A DNA stretch of 64,000 nt from Patescibacteria group bacterium (GTDB lineage: Bacteria > Patescibacteria > ABY1 > UBA10025 > JAHIVO01), in NCBI GenBank assembly GCA_028718605.1, contig JAQULM010000002.1:1-64000 (forward strand). Reading direction: 5' to 3'. The notes below the pieces were generated by a model. That model ran no database searches. It saw nothing but the letters and a program-made list of their open reading frames with translations, and was not told the DNA's origin. The position numbers were made by a program, and so were the translations under genes. Positions 1-8,084 of the stretch are shown here, piece by piece (positions within the stretch are counted from its first letter, which is position 1; every line of letters starts with the position of its first letter).

Positions 1-2515
1 AGTTAACCGTGATACTCGTTACCGTCGGCGTATCGCCGCCGTCAGTTGAAGCTGCGAGCGCCGCTTTGACCTGGATATACTGCCCGGCATCTGACTGAAT
101 CGCGTCCAATGCCCCGAGATTCTCCCCATCTGACCATGAAACCTTGTCGGTCGATGTGCGCGTCTGGAAGGTTACCGACGAATCATCCGGTTCGGTAACC
201 GAATACGTGAGCGTTGAAAACGAATTGACATACCCCAGGTCGAGCGGCTCCGAGATCCATGCAGATGAGGTGATGTAATCATTCGTCGTCGGGGTAAACG
301 ACCAGACGTTGGTCGTGCCCATGCCCTGCTGGAAGTATAGGATGTTATTGCCGCTGTCGTACGCCATGGCGTTGTTATACCCGATTCGGGCCGGAACGTC
401 CGCAATTTGGTACCAGGTGCCATCATCGCCGTTAATTTCATACATCCACATCCGGCTGTTGTAGTTGCCGTCAGTCGCATAGATGCGCCCAGCGCCATCA
501 TATGCCAATGAAGCAGTATAGTATGTTGATGTCGGTAGGTTGTCCCCGGACAGCGCGGTCCACGTATTCGCGCCGATATTATAGCGGTACCAGTCGCCGC
601 GCAGGTTACCAGTGAAAGCGTAAACACACCCCGAAGCGTCCGCGCACCACTCCTCATGCCCCGCATCGTAAGGCACCGCCACGAGCGCGGCGCCGAGGTA
701 AACCCGCTGGGGCAGCGGTTCGAGGTGGGTCCAGGCTGCGCCGTTCCAGCTGAAAAAATGATTAGCTCCCGTCGCGCTTGTCGCGCCCTTTAAAGCATAA
801 ACCGTCGTGCCCATGCACGTCAGGGATGAGCCATTCGAAGCGTTCGCCCCGGCATTCGGATAGTCATCATCGTCGCTATGGTCAGACGGCATGCTCGTTG
901 CCGCCGTCCAGGTGTTGGTCGTGTCATCGTCCTCGGTATTAATCGCGTAATAGTAGAAGCTCAACGTATTCTCGCCGTGGAGGCCGTAAATCCGGTTAGC
1001 TCCGTTGTAGCAGAACGAGGAGCCCTGCCGCACGGAACCATAATTAGTTACGGATAAATCGGTCGTCCATGATTTCGAATTAATGTTATACCGCCAGAAG
1101 TTCGTCGAATTGCCCCCCCGGAAAACGTACAGGCACCCGTCTGAATCGGAACAGTATGAACCGTTCGGAACGAACACCATATTCCCATTCTCGCCGTCGT
1201 TGCCTTGCGTGCCCTGGCCGATTGCGGGATTCGAACCGTTCGCAACGTCCGGAGTAGATATAGAATCCCAACGACTGTTCGCTACATCATACCGCCACAA
1301 ACCAGGCCTCGCGTACCCCTGCATCGCATATACGTAATCATCAAGATATACCATGGCACCACCGTACGTTACCCATCCGGGCGCATCCGGCGTATCGGTA
1401 TCCGCAGTGTCCCACGTCTCAGCCGAAACATCATACTTAGAAAAATTGTCAGCAATCGTGTTTGCTGGGTACTGCGTAGCTCCATGCAGGAGGAACAGAT
1501 TGCCCCGGTCGGCATCGTACGCAAACGAAGAGCCATAGTTCACGCCGCCGAGCGCAGTCGGTATGGTCAGGTCAACCGGCGAGTTGTGGTACCACGCTTT
1601 TTCCGCGATATCAAACCTAAAAAAGTTACGGTTACCGTTGCCGTATAAAGTGTACAAGCAGCCATCCGTGCAATGCGTTCCGTTCCCGTCGGAGTACTCC
1701 TCGTCAACAAACTCAAGTGGTTGACCGTTCGTCGTATAGACATAGTACGGGCTCGGGAGCTGCGAATAATTCTGGTCCCAGCGTTCGTCGTCAATGTCAT
1801 ATTCCCAGAGCTCATCCGTATTCCTGCCGCGCACAGTGTAGAGTTTTCCGGTTCCATTGGAAGCGATTGATGATCCCAGGCCAAACGTGTCAGGCGCGTC
1901 GGTCGATTTGGACCACGCGTCCGATGCAATGTCATACTGGTACATGTGCTTAGTCGCTTGCTCCGTCTCGTTCTGCTCGCCGCCGGAAATCGCGAAAATC
2001 GTATGAGTGTACGCATCATAGGCAATCGACCCGCCGTAATAAAACACGGTCGGCGCGCTCGCAAGCTGCTTCCAGGTATTTGTTTCGGGATTGTAACGGA
2101 ATAAGTACGGCCGGCGGTTGCCGACAATCTGGTAGATATACGTGCCGTCAGTCGTCAAATCGGCTCCGTATGACGGCCCGTCGTACGTCCAGTAGTCATA
2201 GCCGGCTGTGTCGGTCTGGTATCCGATCGAGCTCGTGTCCCACGTACCGCCTCCGCGCTTAATCACGAGTTTATCCGTATATGTCTTTGTATCAAGGGTG
2301 TTGGGGTAGTACTCTCCCGCTTCCCACTCAGCCTGCGTGTCGATGGTATATGATGCTGCGGCCGCAAGCGTTGCCTGGTAATAAAAATAAAAAAGGCCGG
2401 CGGTCACCATGACGATGAGCCCGGCTAGAATGAGCGGGCGGTATGCACGCAGAAACTGGGTCAATGCATAGAGAAAATTTAAAAACCGCTCACGGTATCC
2501 GAAACCGGTGAGCAT
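1..2515 (-). CDS. Membrane-anchored kelch-like beta-propeller surface protein (C-terminus outside window)
   Basis: An open frame of 838 codons runs leftward from an ATG at 2515 to the window edge without a stop, so the C-terminus is missing. Residues 28-46 form one membrane segment after a basic N-terminus. The rest is built of repeats centred on an aromatic/Tyr-Asp-x5-Trp pattern, for example LWRYDVANSRW, MYQYDIASDAW, LWEYDIDDERW and FFRFDIAEKAW, as in kelch or galactose-oxidase-like propellers. Three repeats also carry a short two-cysteine insert of the type CTDGCLY. An AAGGG-type ribosome site precedes the ATG. The likely role is an extracellular anchored protein that binds a ligand or a surface. 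No catalytic residues are recognisable, and function is unknown. Confidence 0.8.
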   Translation of the reverse strand, partial: MLTGFGYRERFLNFLYALTQFLRAYRPLILAGLIVMVTAGLFYFYYQATLAAAASYTIDTQAEWEAGEYYPNTLDTKTYTDKLVIKRGGGTWDTSSIGYQTDTAGYDYWTYDGPSYGADLTTDGTYIYQIVGNRRPYLFRYNPETNTWKQLASAPTVFYYGGSIAYDAYTHTIFAISGGEQNETEQATKHMYQYDIASDAWSKSTDAPDTFGLGSSIASNGTGKLYTVRGRNTDELWEYDIDDERWDQNYSQLPSPYYVYTTNGQPLEFVDEEYSDGNGTHCTDGCLYTLYGNGNRNFFRFDIAEKAWYHNSPVDLTIPTALGGVNYGSSFAYDADRGNLFLLHGATQYPANTIADNFSKYDVSAETWDTADTDTPDAPGWVTYGGAMVYLDDYVYAMQGYARPGLWRYDVANSRWDSISTPDVANGSNPAIGQGTQGNDGENGNMVFVPNGSYCSDSDGCLYVFRGGNSTNFWRYNINSKSWTTDLSVTNYGSVRQGSSFCYNGANRIYGLHGENTLSFYYYAINTEDDDTTNTWTAATSMPSDHSDDDDYPNAGANASNGSSLTCMGTTVYALKGATSATGANHFFSWNGAAWTHLEPLPQRVYLGAALVAVPYDAGHEEWCADASGCVYAFTGNLRGDWYRYNIGANTWTALSGDNLPTSTYYTASLAYDGAGRIYATDGNYNSRMWMYEINGDDGTWYQIADVPARIGYNNAMAYDSGNNILYFQQGMGTTNVWSFTPTTNDYITSSAWISEPLDLGYVNSFSTLTYSVTEPDDSSVTFQTRTSTDKVSWSDGENLGALDAIQSDAGQYIQVKAALAASTDGGDTPTVTSITVN

Positions 2516-2749
2516 TCTTTTCCCTTTTGGCAAAGCACCATTCGGCCGTAATCCAAGAGCAGCACTGTACCTTCTGGTACGAATTTGCATGTATGGCTGT
2601 GCCGCTATCCGGCGATTACGCCGTGAGCATGCCTTTTTGATAGTTTTTTTATTACTAACTCGCGCAGCCATTGAGTACGACTACATCAATAATCTGTACT
2701 AAAAAATGAGGGGCATTGGTACCCGAAAAATGGAAAAAATTCTTTTGGA

Positions 2750-2766
2750 TTACAATATTATTGTAA
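2750..2766. promoter_or_regulatory. Perfect 17-bp palindrome, candidate operator
   Basis: TTACAATATTATTGTAA is an exact inverted repeat of 8+1+8 bases lying between two divergent genes. The symmetry and position suit a dimeric repressor site, but no regulator gene is adjacent and AT-rich DNA can give such a match by chance. Confidence 0.35.
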
Positions 2767-2900
2767 CACACTTTTTGAAAAAAATCAATCAGAAGGTCCC
2801 CCAACAACCCGATAAAGAGCTACAGCGACATTATTCATGGCTACTTTAATAAACAGAGCCATTTTTAATCAAAAAATATGCCGATATCCCAAATCTTTTC

Positions 2901-2930
2901 TTGGACAAATATCAGACAATGCCACATAAT
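2901..2930 (+). promoter_or_regulatory. Putative promoter of the beta-lactamase-fold gene
   Basis: TTGGAC at 2901-2906 and CATAAT at 2925-2930 are separated by 18 bases, and the ATG begins 8 bases after the -10 box. No Shine-Dalgarno sequence is present, so the transcript may be leaderless or nearly so. Confidence 0.4.
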
Positions 2931-2938
2931 TACAATGT

Positions 2939-3919
2939 ATGAAAAAAAGTACTATCATCAGTGCGGCACTGTCATGCGTGATCGGAGTGGTTATCGGATG
3001 GTTCGGCTATTCCGCTCTCAACAATGAGGGCGCGGCAAATTCTCGTGGACTCCCAGTACGACAGGGGGGATACGAGTTCATTAATCCGCTTCTTGAATGT
3101 GAAATCAATGCCGGACTTGAATCAATTGATTTGAAAAGCTTCAAGGGCACCATTGAACAAGAAGTGCATGCGCTTTTGTCGGATACAGCGATCAGCCATA
3201 TATCGGTATATTACCGGGACTTGAATAATGGGCCGTGGTACGGCATTAATGAGAAAGAAAATTTCAAGCCTGCAAGTCTCCTGAAAGTGCCCGTCATGAT
3301 CGCCTACTATAAAATGGCGGAAACCGATCCTGCAATTTTCGATACATCTCTGACGGTGAATCCAACGCAATCCACTGGTTCGAATACCAGTGAAAATTTA
3401 ACGGCTGGCGCAAACTACTCCGTACAACAGCTCATCGAGATAATGATTGTCAGGTCTGACAACTTGGCATTCGAAATGCTCGCCGGCAACATCGGCGACG
3501 AACGGATTCAGCAAATCCATCGCGACCTCGGACTCACGACGATCAGCTCTGATACGCCGGAAGATTTTATCAGCGTCAAAGCCTACGCGTCGCTCTTTCG
3601 AATCCTCTACAATGCTTCCTACCTAAACAGGGATATGTCCGAGAAGGCACTTGAATTATTAAGCCGGTCAGATTTTAATTACGGCCTGGCCGCAGGAGTG
3701 CCTGGCTCAATCAAAATCGCAAACAAGTTTGGAGTGGTCGGCGCAGAAGGAGACGGCACAAAGCAGCTCCATGATTGCGGCATCATCTACTATCCGAATC
3801 ACCCATACTTGCTGTGCATCATGACGCGCGGCGGAGACATGAACAAGCTCACATCCGCGATAGGAACGATCTCAAGTACGATTTTCGGGGAAATCGAAAA
3901 AAAATACGGTACGCCCTAG
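2939..3919 (+). CDS. Class A beta-lactamase-fold serine hydrolase
   Basis: This 326-aa protein has an N-terminal membrane or signal segment at residues 5-25 and then a serine beta-lactamase / D,D-peptidase fold. The SxxK nucleophile motif is SLLK (S113, K116), the SDN motif is at 173-175, and KFG at 263-265 takes the place of the usual KTG. It should act outside the membrane on a beta-lactam or on peptidoglycan peptides. Acidic residues lie in the omega-loop region (TPEDF near 206-210), but the class A Glu166 motif is not clear, so beta-lactam hydrolysis is uncertain. It is transcribed alone, facing away from the kelch-like gene. Confidence 0.8.
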   Translation: MKKSTIISAALSCVIGVVIGWFGYSALNNEGAANSRGLPVRQGGYEFINPLLECEINAGLESIDLKSFKGTIEQEVHALLSDTAISHISVYYRDLNNGPWYGINEKENFKPASLLKVPVMIAYYKMAETDPAIFDTSLTVNPTQSTGSNTSENLTAGANYSVQQLIEIMIVRSDNLAFEMLAGNIGDERIQQIHRDLGLTTISSDTPEDFISVKAYASLFRILYNASYLNRDMSEKALELLSRSDFNYGLAAGVPGSIKIANKFGVVGAEGDGTKQLHDCGIIYYPNHPYLLCIMTRGGDMNKLTSAIGTISSTIFGEIEKKYGTP

Positions 3920-3999
3920 GAGCGCCTAATATATATCCCAGCATTAACGGCCGAGGCTAGTTTTTTGCATAAAAAGCAAGGCGGCCATCAATTGCCCGG

Positions 4000-4033
4000 C
4001 CCCCTTCTCCCCCCCCTCTTGCCCCTTTCACCC
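4000..4033 (-). other. G-quadruplex motif downstream of pgpA
   Basis: On the minus strand there are four G-runs of 3, 4, 8 and 5 bases separated by loops of 5, 5 and 4 bases. This satisfies the usual G-quadruplex pattern. It begins 20 bases after the pgpA stop, inside the probable 3' untranslated RNA of the pgpA-GNAT-dsbA transcript. Confidence 0.6.
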
Positions 4034-4053
4034 TTTTCGCTCCTTTCCACCTG

Positions 4054-4545
4054 TTACATCCGGTACATAACCCAGAGCGCGAGAAAGAAAAAAATCGCTG
4101 CATGCAATCCCGCAAACACATCATCAAGTATAACTCCCCACCGATTTGCCCATCGGTCCGCAATTTTTGCTACTCCGAATTTCAACGTGTCAAAAATGCG
4201 GAATAGCAGAAACCCGACGGCAACATTTAGAACGTTTTTTTCAAAATAAAACAAAGGCAGGAACGTAATCATCATGCCCGCCCACTCGTCAATGACAATT
4301 TGCTTATTGTCGTGTTTGCGGCCGCCGTGTTGTGTAAAATAGGCGTCAGCGATTCCAGCGACTGATACGCCAACCGCAACGACACACGCGAGAATAGCAC
4401 AATACCCCCACAACGGCAGTTCGAGGAACCCCCACGCGATCAGTGCCATGGCAAAGGCACCCCATGTCCCCGGCGCCCACGGGAGGTATCCGCTGCCCAA
4501 TCCGGTTGCGATAAAAATTGCCGCTCGCTGTCGGTACGTCTTCAT
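4054..4545 (-). CDS. pgpA: Phosphatidylglycerophosphatase A family protein
   Basis: A 163-aa polytopic membrane protein of the PgpA family, which removes the terminal phosphate from phosphatidylglycerophosphate to give phosphatidylglycerol. The N-terminal motif reads GLGSGYLPWAPGTWGA, and a conserved acidic segment reads DEWAGM. Four or so hydrophobic helices follow the family layout. The ATG at 4545 is chosen because it begins one base after the TAG of the upstream GNAT gene (TAGGATG). A CDP-alcohol phosphatidyltransferase, which could supply its substrate, lies a few genes away at 7405. Confidence 0.85.
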   Translation of the reverse strand: MKTYRQRAAIFIATGLGSGYLPWAPGTWGAFAMALIAWGFLELPLWGYCAILACVVAVGVSVAGIADAYFTQHGGRKHDNKQIVIDEWAGMMITFLPLFYFEKNVLNVAVGFLLFRIFDTLKFGVAKIADRWANRWGVILDDVFAGLHAAIFFFLALWVMYRM

Positions 4546-4546
4546 C

Positions 4547-5023
4547 CTAGGAAGGCATAAAAAGTGAAAAGAGGAGCTCGTCCTTGCCGTTGTGGTAATG
4601 GTCACGCAGAACGGCTTCCTGCTGCATCCCTTTATTCAGAAAAAATTCTTTTATATGCGCGCAATCGGCATGGATCATGGAAAATATTTTCCGCAAGCGG
4701 TACCCGCGTTCTTTGTAAAAGTAATCAGCTTCCGCAACCATCACATCAAACAGCATTTCCTTCACGTATTGGGGGTCCATAACGGAACGCGCGATAGCGA
4801 GGCGTGTCAGCTCTGCCACACCGTGCTTCAAGAGCCCCTGCGGACGCCACCCAATGATCCCGACAATAGTGCCGTCGTCTTCCGCGATTCTGAAATGCTG
4901 ATATGAACATTCGGACTGGAAGCGGGCGTGCGCTTCTTCCAATGTATTGAACGAGTATTTCTCCGCCATGAGTCTTGAAACCGCCCCGCTGTCGTCGAGC
5001 GTGGCTCTCCGTACCTGTACCAT
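4547..5023 (-). CDS. GNAT family N-acetyltransferase
   Basis: This 158-aa protein has the GNAT fold. It begins VQVRRATLDDSGAVSRLM, has a central strand pair reading IAEDDGTIVGIIGW, and ends with a segment on the neighbour growing/ageing pattern of acyltransferases (KERGYRLRKIFSMIH). It would transfer an acyl group from acyl-CoA, but the substrate cannot be read from the sequence. It starts 13 bases after the DsbA-like gene and abuts pgpA, so the three form one transcription unit. Confidence 0.75.
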   Translation of the reverse strand: MVQVRRATLDDSGAVSRLMAEKYSFNTLEEAHARFQSECSYQHFRIAEDDGTIVGIIGWRPQGLLKHGVAELTRLAIARSVMDPQYVKEMLFDVMVAEADYFYKERGYRLRKIFSMIHADCAHIKEFFLNKGMQQEAVLRDHYHNGKDELLFSLFMPS

Positions 5024-5035
5024 GTATTTTTAAAA

Positions 5036-5785
5036 TTATTGGTTAATGTTCTCCGCGGCTGTTGTTCCGAGTTTGCCGTCAATCACTGCCTTGAACTCAT
5101 CGAGTGATTGGGCGCCGATGACTTTTTCGCCGTTGATGTCAAACGTAGGGGTTGAACTGATATCTTGATCGCGGGCAACATCCGTATCACGGTCAACCTC
5201 GTCCGCCATACTGCCCGAATCCAGACACTGCGCGAACGAATCGCGATTCATCCCAACTTGTTCCGCAAACGCCTTCAGCCGATCGAGCGCATCGTCTGCG
5301 TCGGCCCACTCCGACTGCTTTGAAAACGCAAGCTTCTGGAACTCCCAGAATTTTCCCTGGTCGAAAGCACATTCCCCTGCTTCATGTGACTTCTCCGACC
5401 AGCGGTGCCCTAAATTGAATCCATTGAATACTATCGTAACGTCATTGGGATACGCGGCTGCGATTTCTTCCACGGTGGGTGCCGCTGCTGCGCACGCAGG
5501 GCATGTCAGGTCAGAATATTCCGTAATAACTACTGATGCGTTCTGCGGGCCAAGCGCAGGATTCGCCCGGTTCGAATTGGTGTTTGAGGAACTCGAGCGA
5601 GAGCCTATGAATGACACATACCAAACAATGCCGACGATAACAGCCGCCCCTCCCCAGACAAATATGCGCACGAAGATGCTCTTCCTCTGCGCATGTTCAC
5701 GCTCGCGGACTTTCTCTTGCTTCCTGAGTTCACGGCGCTGTCGCTTTGTTAATGGCTGAACTTCCTGTTGGTTTTCGTGTGACAT
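5036..5785 (-). CDS. Membrane-anchored DsbA-like thiol:disulfide oxidoreductase
   Basis: The 249-aa protein has a charged cytoplasmic N-terminus, one membrane helix at about 39-60, an Asn/Ser-rich linker (NTNSNRANP) and a thioredoxin-fold domain of the DsbA/Thioredoxin_4 type. The redox motif is CPAC at residues 95-98, and the cis-proline loop reads SSTPTF near 205. It should form or isomerise disulfides in exported proteins. That fits the many cysteine-containing surface proteins in the window. It leads the dsbA-GNAT-pgpA unit. Confidence 0.88.
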   Translation of the reverse strand: MSHENQQEVQPLTKRQRRELRKQEKVREREHAQRKSIFVRIFVWGGAAVIVGIVWYVSFIGSRSSSSNTNSNRANPALGPQNASVVITEYSDLTCPACAAAAPTVEEIAAAYPNDVTIVFNGFNLGHRWSEKSHEAGECAFDQGKFWEFQKLAFSKQSEWADADDALDRLKAFAEQVGMNRDSFAQCLDSGSMADEVDRDTDVARDQDISSTPTFDINGEKVIGAQSLDEFKAVIDGKLGTTAAENINQ

Positions 5786-5858
5786 ATGATGAGGGGTAAA
5801 AAATAGAACGATAGTGAATTACACTACTGCCCGCATTGAAGAATCAATACCCTGCCAA

Positions 5859-6230
5859 TTATCGTCCCTGTTCTGCCGTAACGTTCGCGCGTACCCGATC
5901 CCGCCCTTTCTTATACGCAAACATGATCCCGCACGCGAGCAGGTAGGTAATGGCGAGCGGAAGCACAAGCTCAAACAGGACTCCGATCGCTTTCTGGCCG
6001 ATAGTGACATCAGACCATTGCAACGTTGTGCTGCCGAGCGGCGCCGTTCTCCCGCTCATCGCAATAATGCCGATCAGCATGATCAAGTAAGGCAGCGGCT
6101 GTACAATCAGGTTAAAATCACCTGCCGTACCGCTCGCCGTCCGTGAGACGACATACTCGACCGCAAAGAAAAACGGAAACAGAAAGGTTAGCAGGAGCTT
6201 CGCAATTGTTGGCTTGAAAAAATCTTTCAT
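5859..6230 (-). CDS. Small membrane protein of unknown function
   Basis: I do not recognise this 123-aa protein. It has hydrophobic segments near residues 8-28, 45-60 and 80-105 and a basic C-terminus. The ATG at 6230 is preferred over an upstream alternative because TATACT lies 9 bases before it, preceded by TG as an extended -10. The transcript would then be almost leaderless. It stands between tgt and the DsbA-like gene on the same strand. Confidence 0.65.
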   Translation of the reverse strand: MKDFFKPTIAKLLLTFLFPFFFAVEYVVSRTASGTAGDFNLIVQPLPYLIMLIGIIAMSGRTAPLGSTTLQWSDVTIGQKAIGVLFELVLPLAITYLLACGIMFAYKKGRDRVRANVTAEQGR

Positions 6231-6239
6231 ACTAACAGT

Positions 6240-6245
6240 AGTATA
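6240..6245 (-). promoter_or_regulatory. Extended -10 box for the small membrane protein gene
   Basis: TGCTATACT on the minus strand, with TATACT at 6245-6240, lies 9 bases before the ATG at 6230. No ribosome site lies between them. Confidence 0.45.
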
Positions 6246-6269
6246 GCACATATTGTGCCATCCCGCACA

Positions 6270-7370
6270 CTAGAGCGTATGGTTCCGAATCGCCCCCCTG
6301 ATAGCTTCCATCAGCTGCATATAAAAATGGATATTATGGATTGTTGCCAGCTGCGCGGCGAGCGGATCAGCTGTTTGGAATAAATGCCGAACGTATGCCC
6401 GGCTATACGTGCGGCAAGTACTGCAATTGCATGTATCGCTAATCGGTTTTAAATCGGCGGAATACCGTGACTGCTGGATCCGCATCGTGGTATAAAACGT
6501 TCCGGAGAACCGATGGTGTTTCCACACATACAGGAGCCCATGCCGTGCATTTCTTGTGGGAAGGACGCAGTCAAACATATCGATCCCCTGCCGCACAGCG
6601 TCAACAATCTGTCCCGGCACGCCGACGCCCATGAGATACCGAGGCGCTCGATCCGGCAGCAAGGATGCAGCACTACGGATTATCGTGCGCATGGCGCTCA
6701 TCGGTTCGCCGACGGCAAGGCCGCCGAGAGCGTATCCATCGAAACCCATCGGAACAATCTGCTGCGCGCTCATGCGGCGCAAATCAGGATAGGTAGCCCC
6801 CTGCACGATCCCGAAGAGCAGCCGCTTCCGCGGCGCATGGCGCCTAAACTCCCGCAATCCGCGCAGCGCCCATCGCGACGTTAGTTCGAGAGAAGCGAGC
6901 GCAGAACGGCGTGTTGTTGGGAACGGCAGGCATTCATCAAGACTCATCATGATGTCTGACCCGAGGGCACACTGGATCGCGATCGCGCGCTCCGGTGTCA
7001 AGAGATACCGCGTACCATCCCGCTCGGATACAAACGCCGCGCCGCGTTCACTGATCGTACGATGCTTGGCAAGAGAAAAAACCTGGTATCCGCCCGAATC
7101 AGTCAGAATGGGGCCATGCCAGCCCATGAAACCATGAAGCCCTCGGAACCGGCGAATCACGGGGAGGCCCGGCCGCTGCCATAGATGGTAGGTATTAGCC
7201 AAAACGATCTCCGCACCCGCTGCACGCACGTTCTCGGCTGCAACCGCCTTTATGCTGCCACGTGTCGCGATCGGCATAAAGCACGGCGTGCGTACGGCAC
7301 CGTGTGCGGTATGGAGCATGCCAACCCGGGCATGCGAGAGTACGCTTTTTTTCACAATACGATAGTGCAT
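6270..7370 (-). CDS. tgt: tRNA-guanine transglycosylase (queuine tRNA-ribosyltransferase)
   Basis: The 366-aa enzyme exchanges guanine-34 of GUN-anticodon tRNAs (Asp, Asn, His, Tyr) for a queuosine precursor or queuine. Visible motifs are DSGGYQVFS starting at D91, GGLAVGEP, the active-site segment MFDCVLPTRNARHG, and the C-terminal zinc site CNCSTC followed by a His in HNIHFY. The ATG at 7370 is used. A TTG two codons upstream is less likely. No queuosine synthesis genes lie in the window, so the base may be salvaged. The gene is divergent from the phosphatidyltransferase gene, with only 34 bases between them. Confidence 0.95.
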   Translation of the reverse strand: MHYRIVKKSVLSHARVGMLHTAHGAVRTPCFMPIATRGSIKAVAAENVRAAGAEIVLANTYHLWQRPGLPVIRRFRGLHGFMGWHGPILTDSGGYQVFSLAKHRTISERGAAFVSERDGTRYLLTPERAIAIQCALGSDIMMSLDECLPFPTTRRSALASLELTSRWALRGLREFRRHAPRKRLLFGIVQGATYPDLRRMSAQQIVPMGFDGYALGGLAVGEPMSAMRTIIRSAASLLPDRAPRYLMGVGVPGQIVDAVRQGIDMFDCVLPTRNARHGLLYVWKHHRFSGTFYTTMRIQQSRYSADLKPISDTCNCSTCRTYSRAYVRHLFQTADPLAAQLATIHNIHFYMQLMEAIRGAIRNHTL

Positions 7371-7404
7371 AGACAAAAAGTGTTTTTTTTCCTACAGTTA
7401 TACT

Positions 7405-8073
7405 ATGGACGACACAACGGTCAGTAAAACATTCTTGGGAACCATTATCGACAAGCGGGATGCGATCTTCACTTCGCTTGTGAAGCGTCTGCCTGCATCA
7501 ATGACTCCGAATGCGATAACGATCGCCCGCATATGCCTATTGATACCCATTTATATCGCCTACCGATACCATGCGTATACGGCTGTACTCGTGCTCTTCG
7601 CCATCTCTCTCGTTTCTGATGCCTTGGACGGGGCACAAGCTCGATTCCGGAACCAGGTAACGACGCTTGGCAAACTGCTCGATCCTGCGGCAGATAAAAT
7701 TATTTTCGTTGGGGTGCTGCTGATGGTCGCCCCCCATCGCTTGAGCACTGCTGCTATTATCACAATACTGTCACTCGAAATACTCCTCGTCCTGTTCGCA
7801 ACCGTATTCGGCCCCCTTGCTGTGCATTTATTTAAAACGCCACGGAAGGTGGGCGCAAACATCGGAGGAAAAATTAAAATGAGCCTCGAAGGCGCGTCGG
7901 TCATCCTGCTCCTCTGCGGGCTTTCCAGTGAATGGGTTTGGATGATTGCAGAAGTAGTTATGTGGCTTGCAGCGGGGTTTGCGTTGTTCAGCATGTACCT
8001 CCACGTAACCACCAAAGAAACCAATAGAACGACAGCTGCGCCGCATAGCTCGGAGAATAACACAACCGCGTAG
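7405..8073 (+). CDS. CDP-alcohol phosphatidyltransferase (PgsA-like)
   Basis: The 222-aa membrane enzyme carries the full CDP-alcohol phosphotransferase signature D-x2-D-G-x2-A-R-x8-G-x3-D-x3-D, starting DALDGAQAR in the first third and ending at LLDPAADK. Five or six hydrophobic helices are visible. It transfers a phosphatidyl group from CDP-diacylglycerol to an alcohol. With pgpA nearby, phosphatidylglycerophosphate synthase is the likely role, but inositol-phosphate or other acceptors are possible. TATACT directly touches the ATG and TACAGT lies 6 bases before it, so the mRNA may be leaderless. The gene converges on the DUF11 protein gene with an 11-base gap. Confidence 0.88.
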   Translation: MDDTTVSKTFLGTIIDKRDAIFTSLVKRLPASMTPNAITIARICLLIPIYIAYRYHAYTAVLVLFAISLVSDALDGAQARFRNQVTTLGKLLDPAADKIIFVGVLLMVAPHRLSTAAIITILSLEILLVLFATVFGPLAVHLFKTPRKVGANIGGKIKMSLEGASVILLLCGLSSEWVWMIAEVVMWLAAGFALFSMYLHVTTKETNRTTAAPHSSENNTTA

Positions 8074-8084
8074 CATACCCCCTG

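Larger units (their letters stand above)
2516..2938. other. AT-rich intergenic region between divergent genes
   Basis: About 420 bases separate the leftward kelch-like gene from the rightward beta-lactamase-fold gene. I see no convincing gene in it. It is AT-rich and holds a perfect 17-bp palindrome at 2750-2766 and a promoter-like pair close to the rightward gene. Confidence 0.6.

Noticed and set aside
1215..1245. tRNA-like GATTCGAACC string
   Set aside because: It lies inside the kelch-like gene, and no acceptor or anticodon stems can be formed around it.
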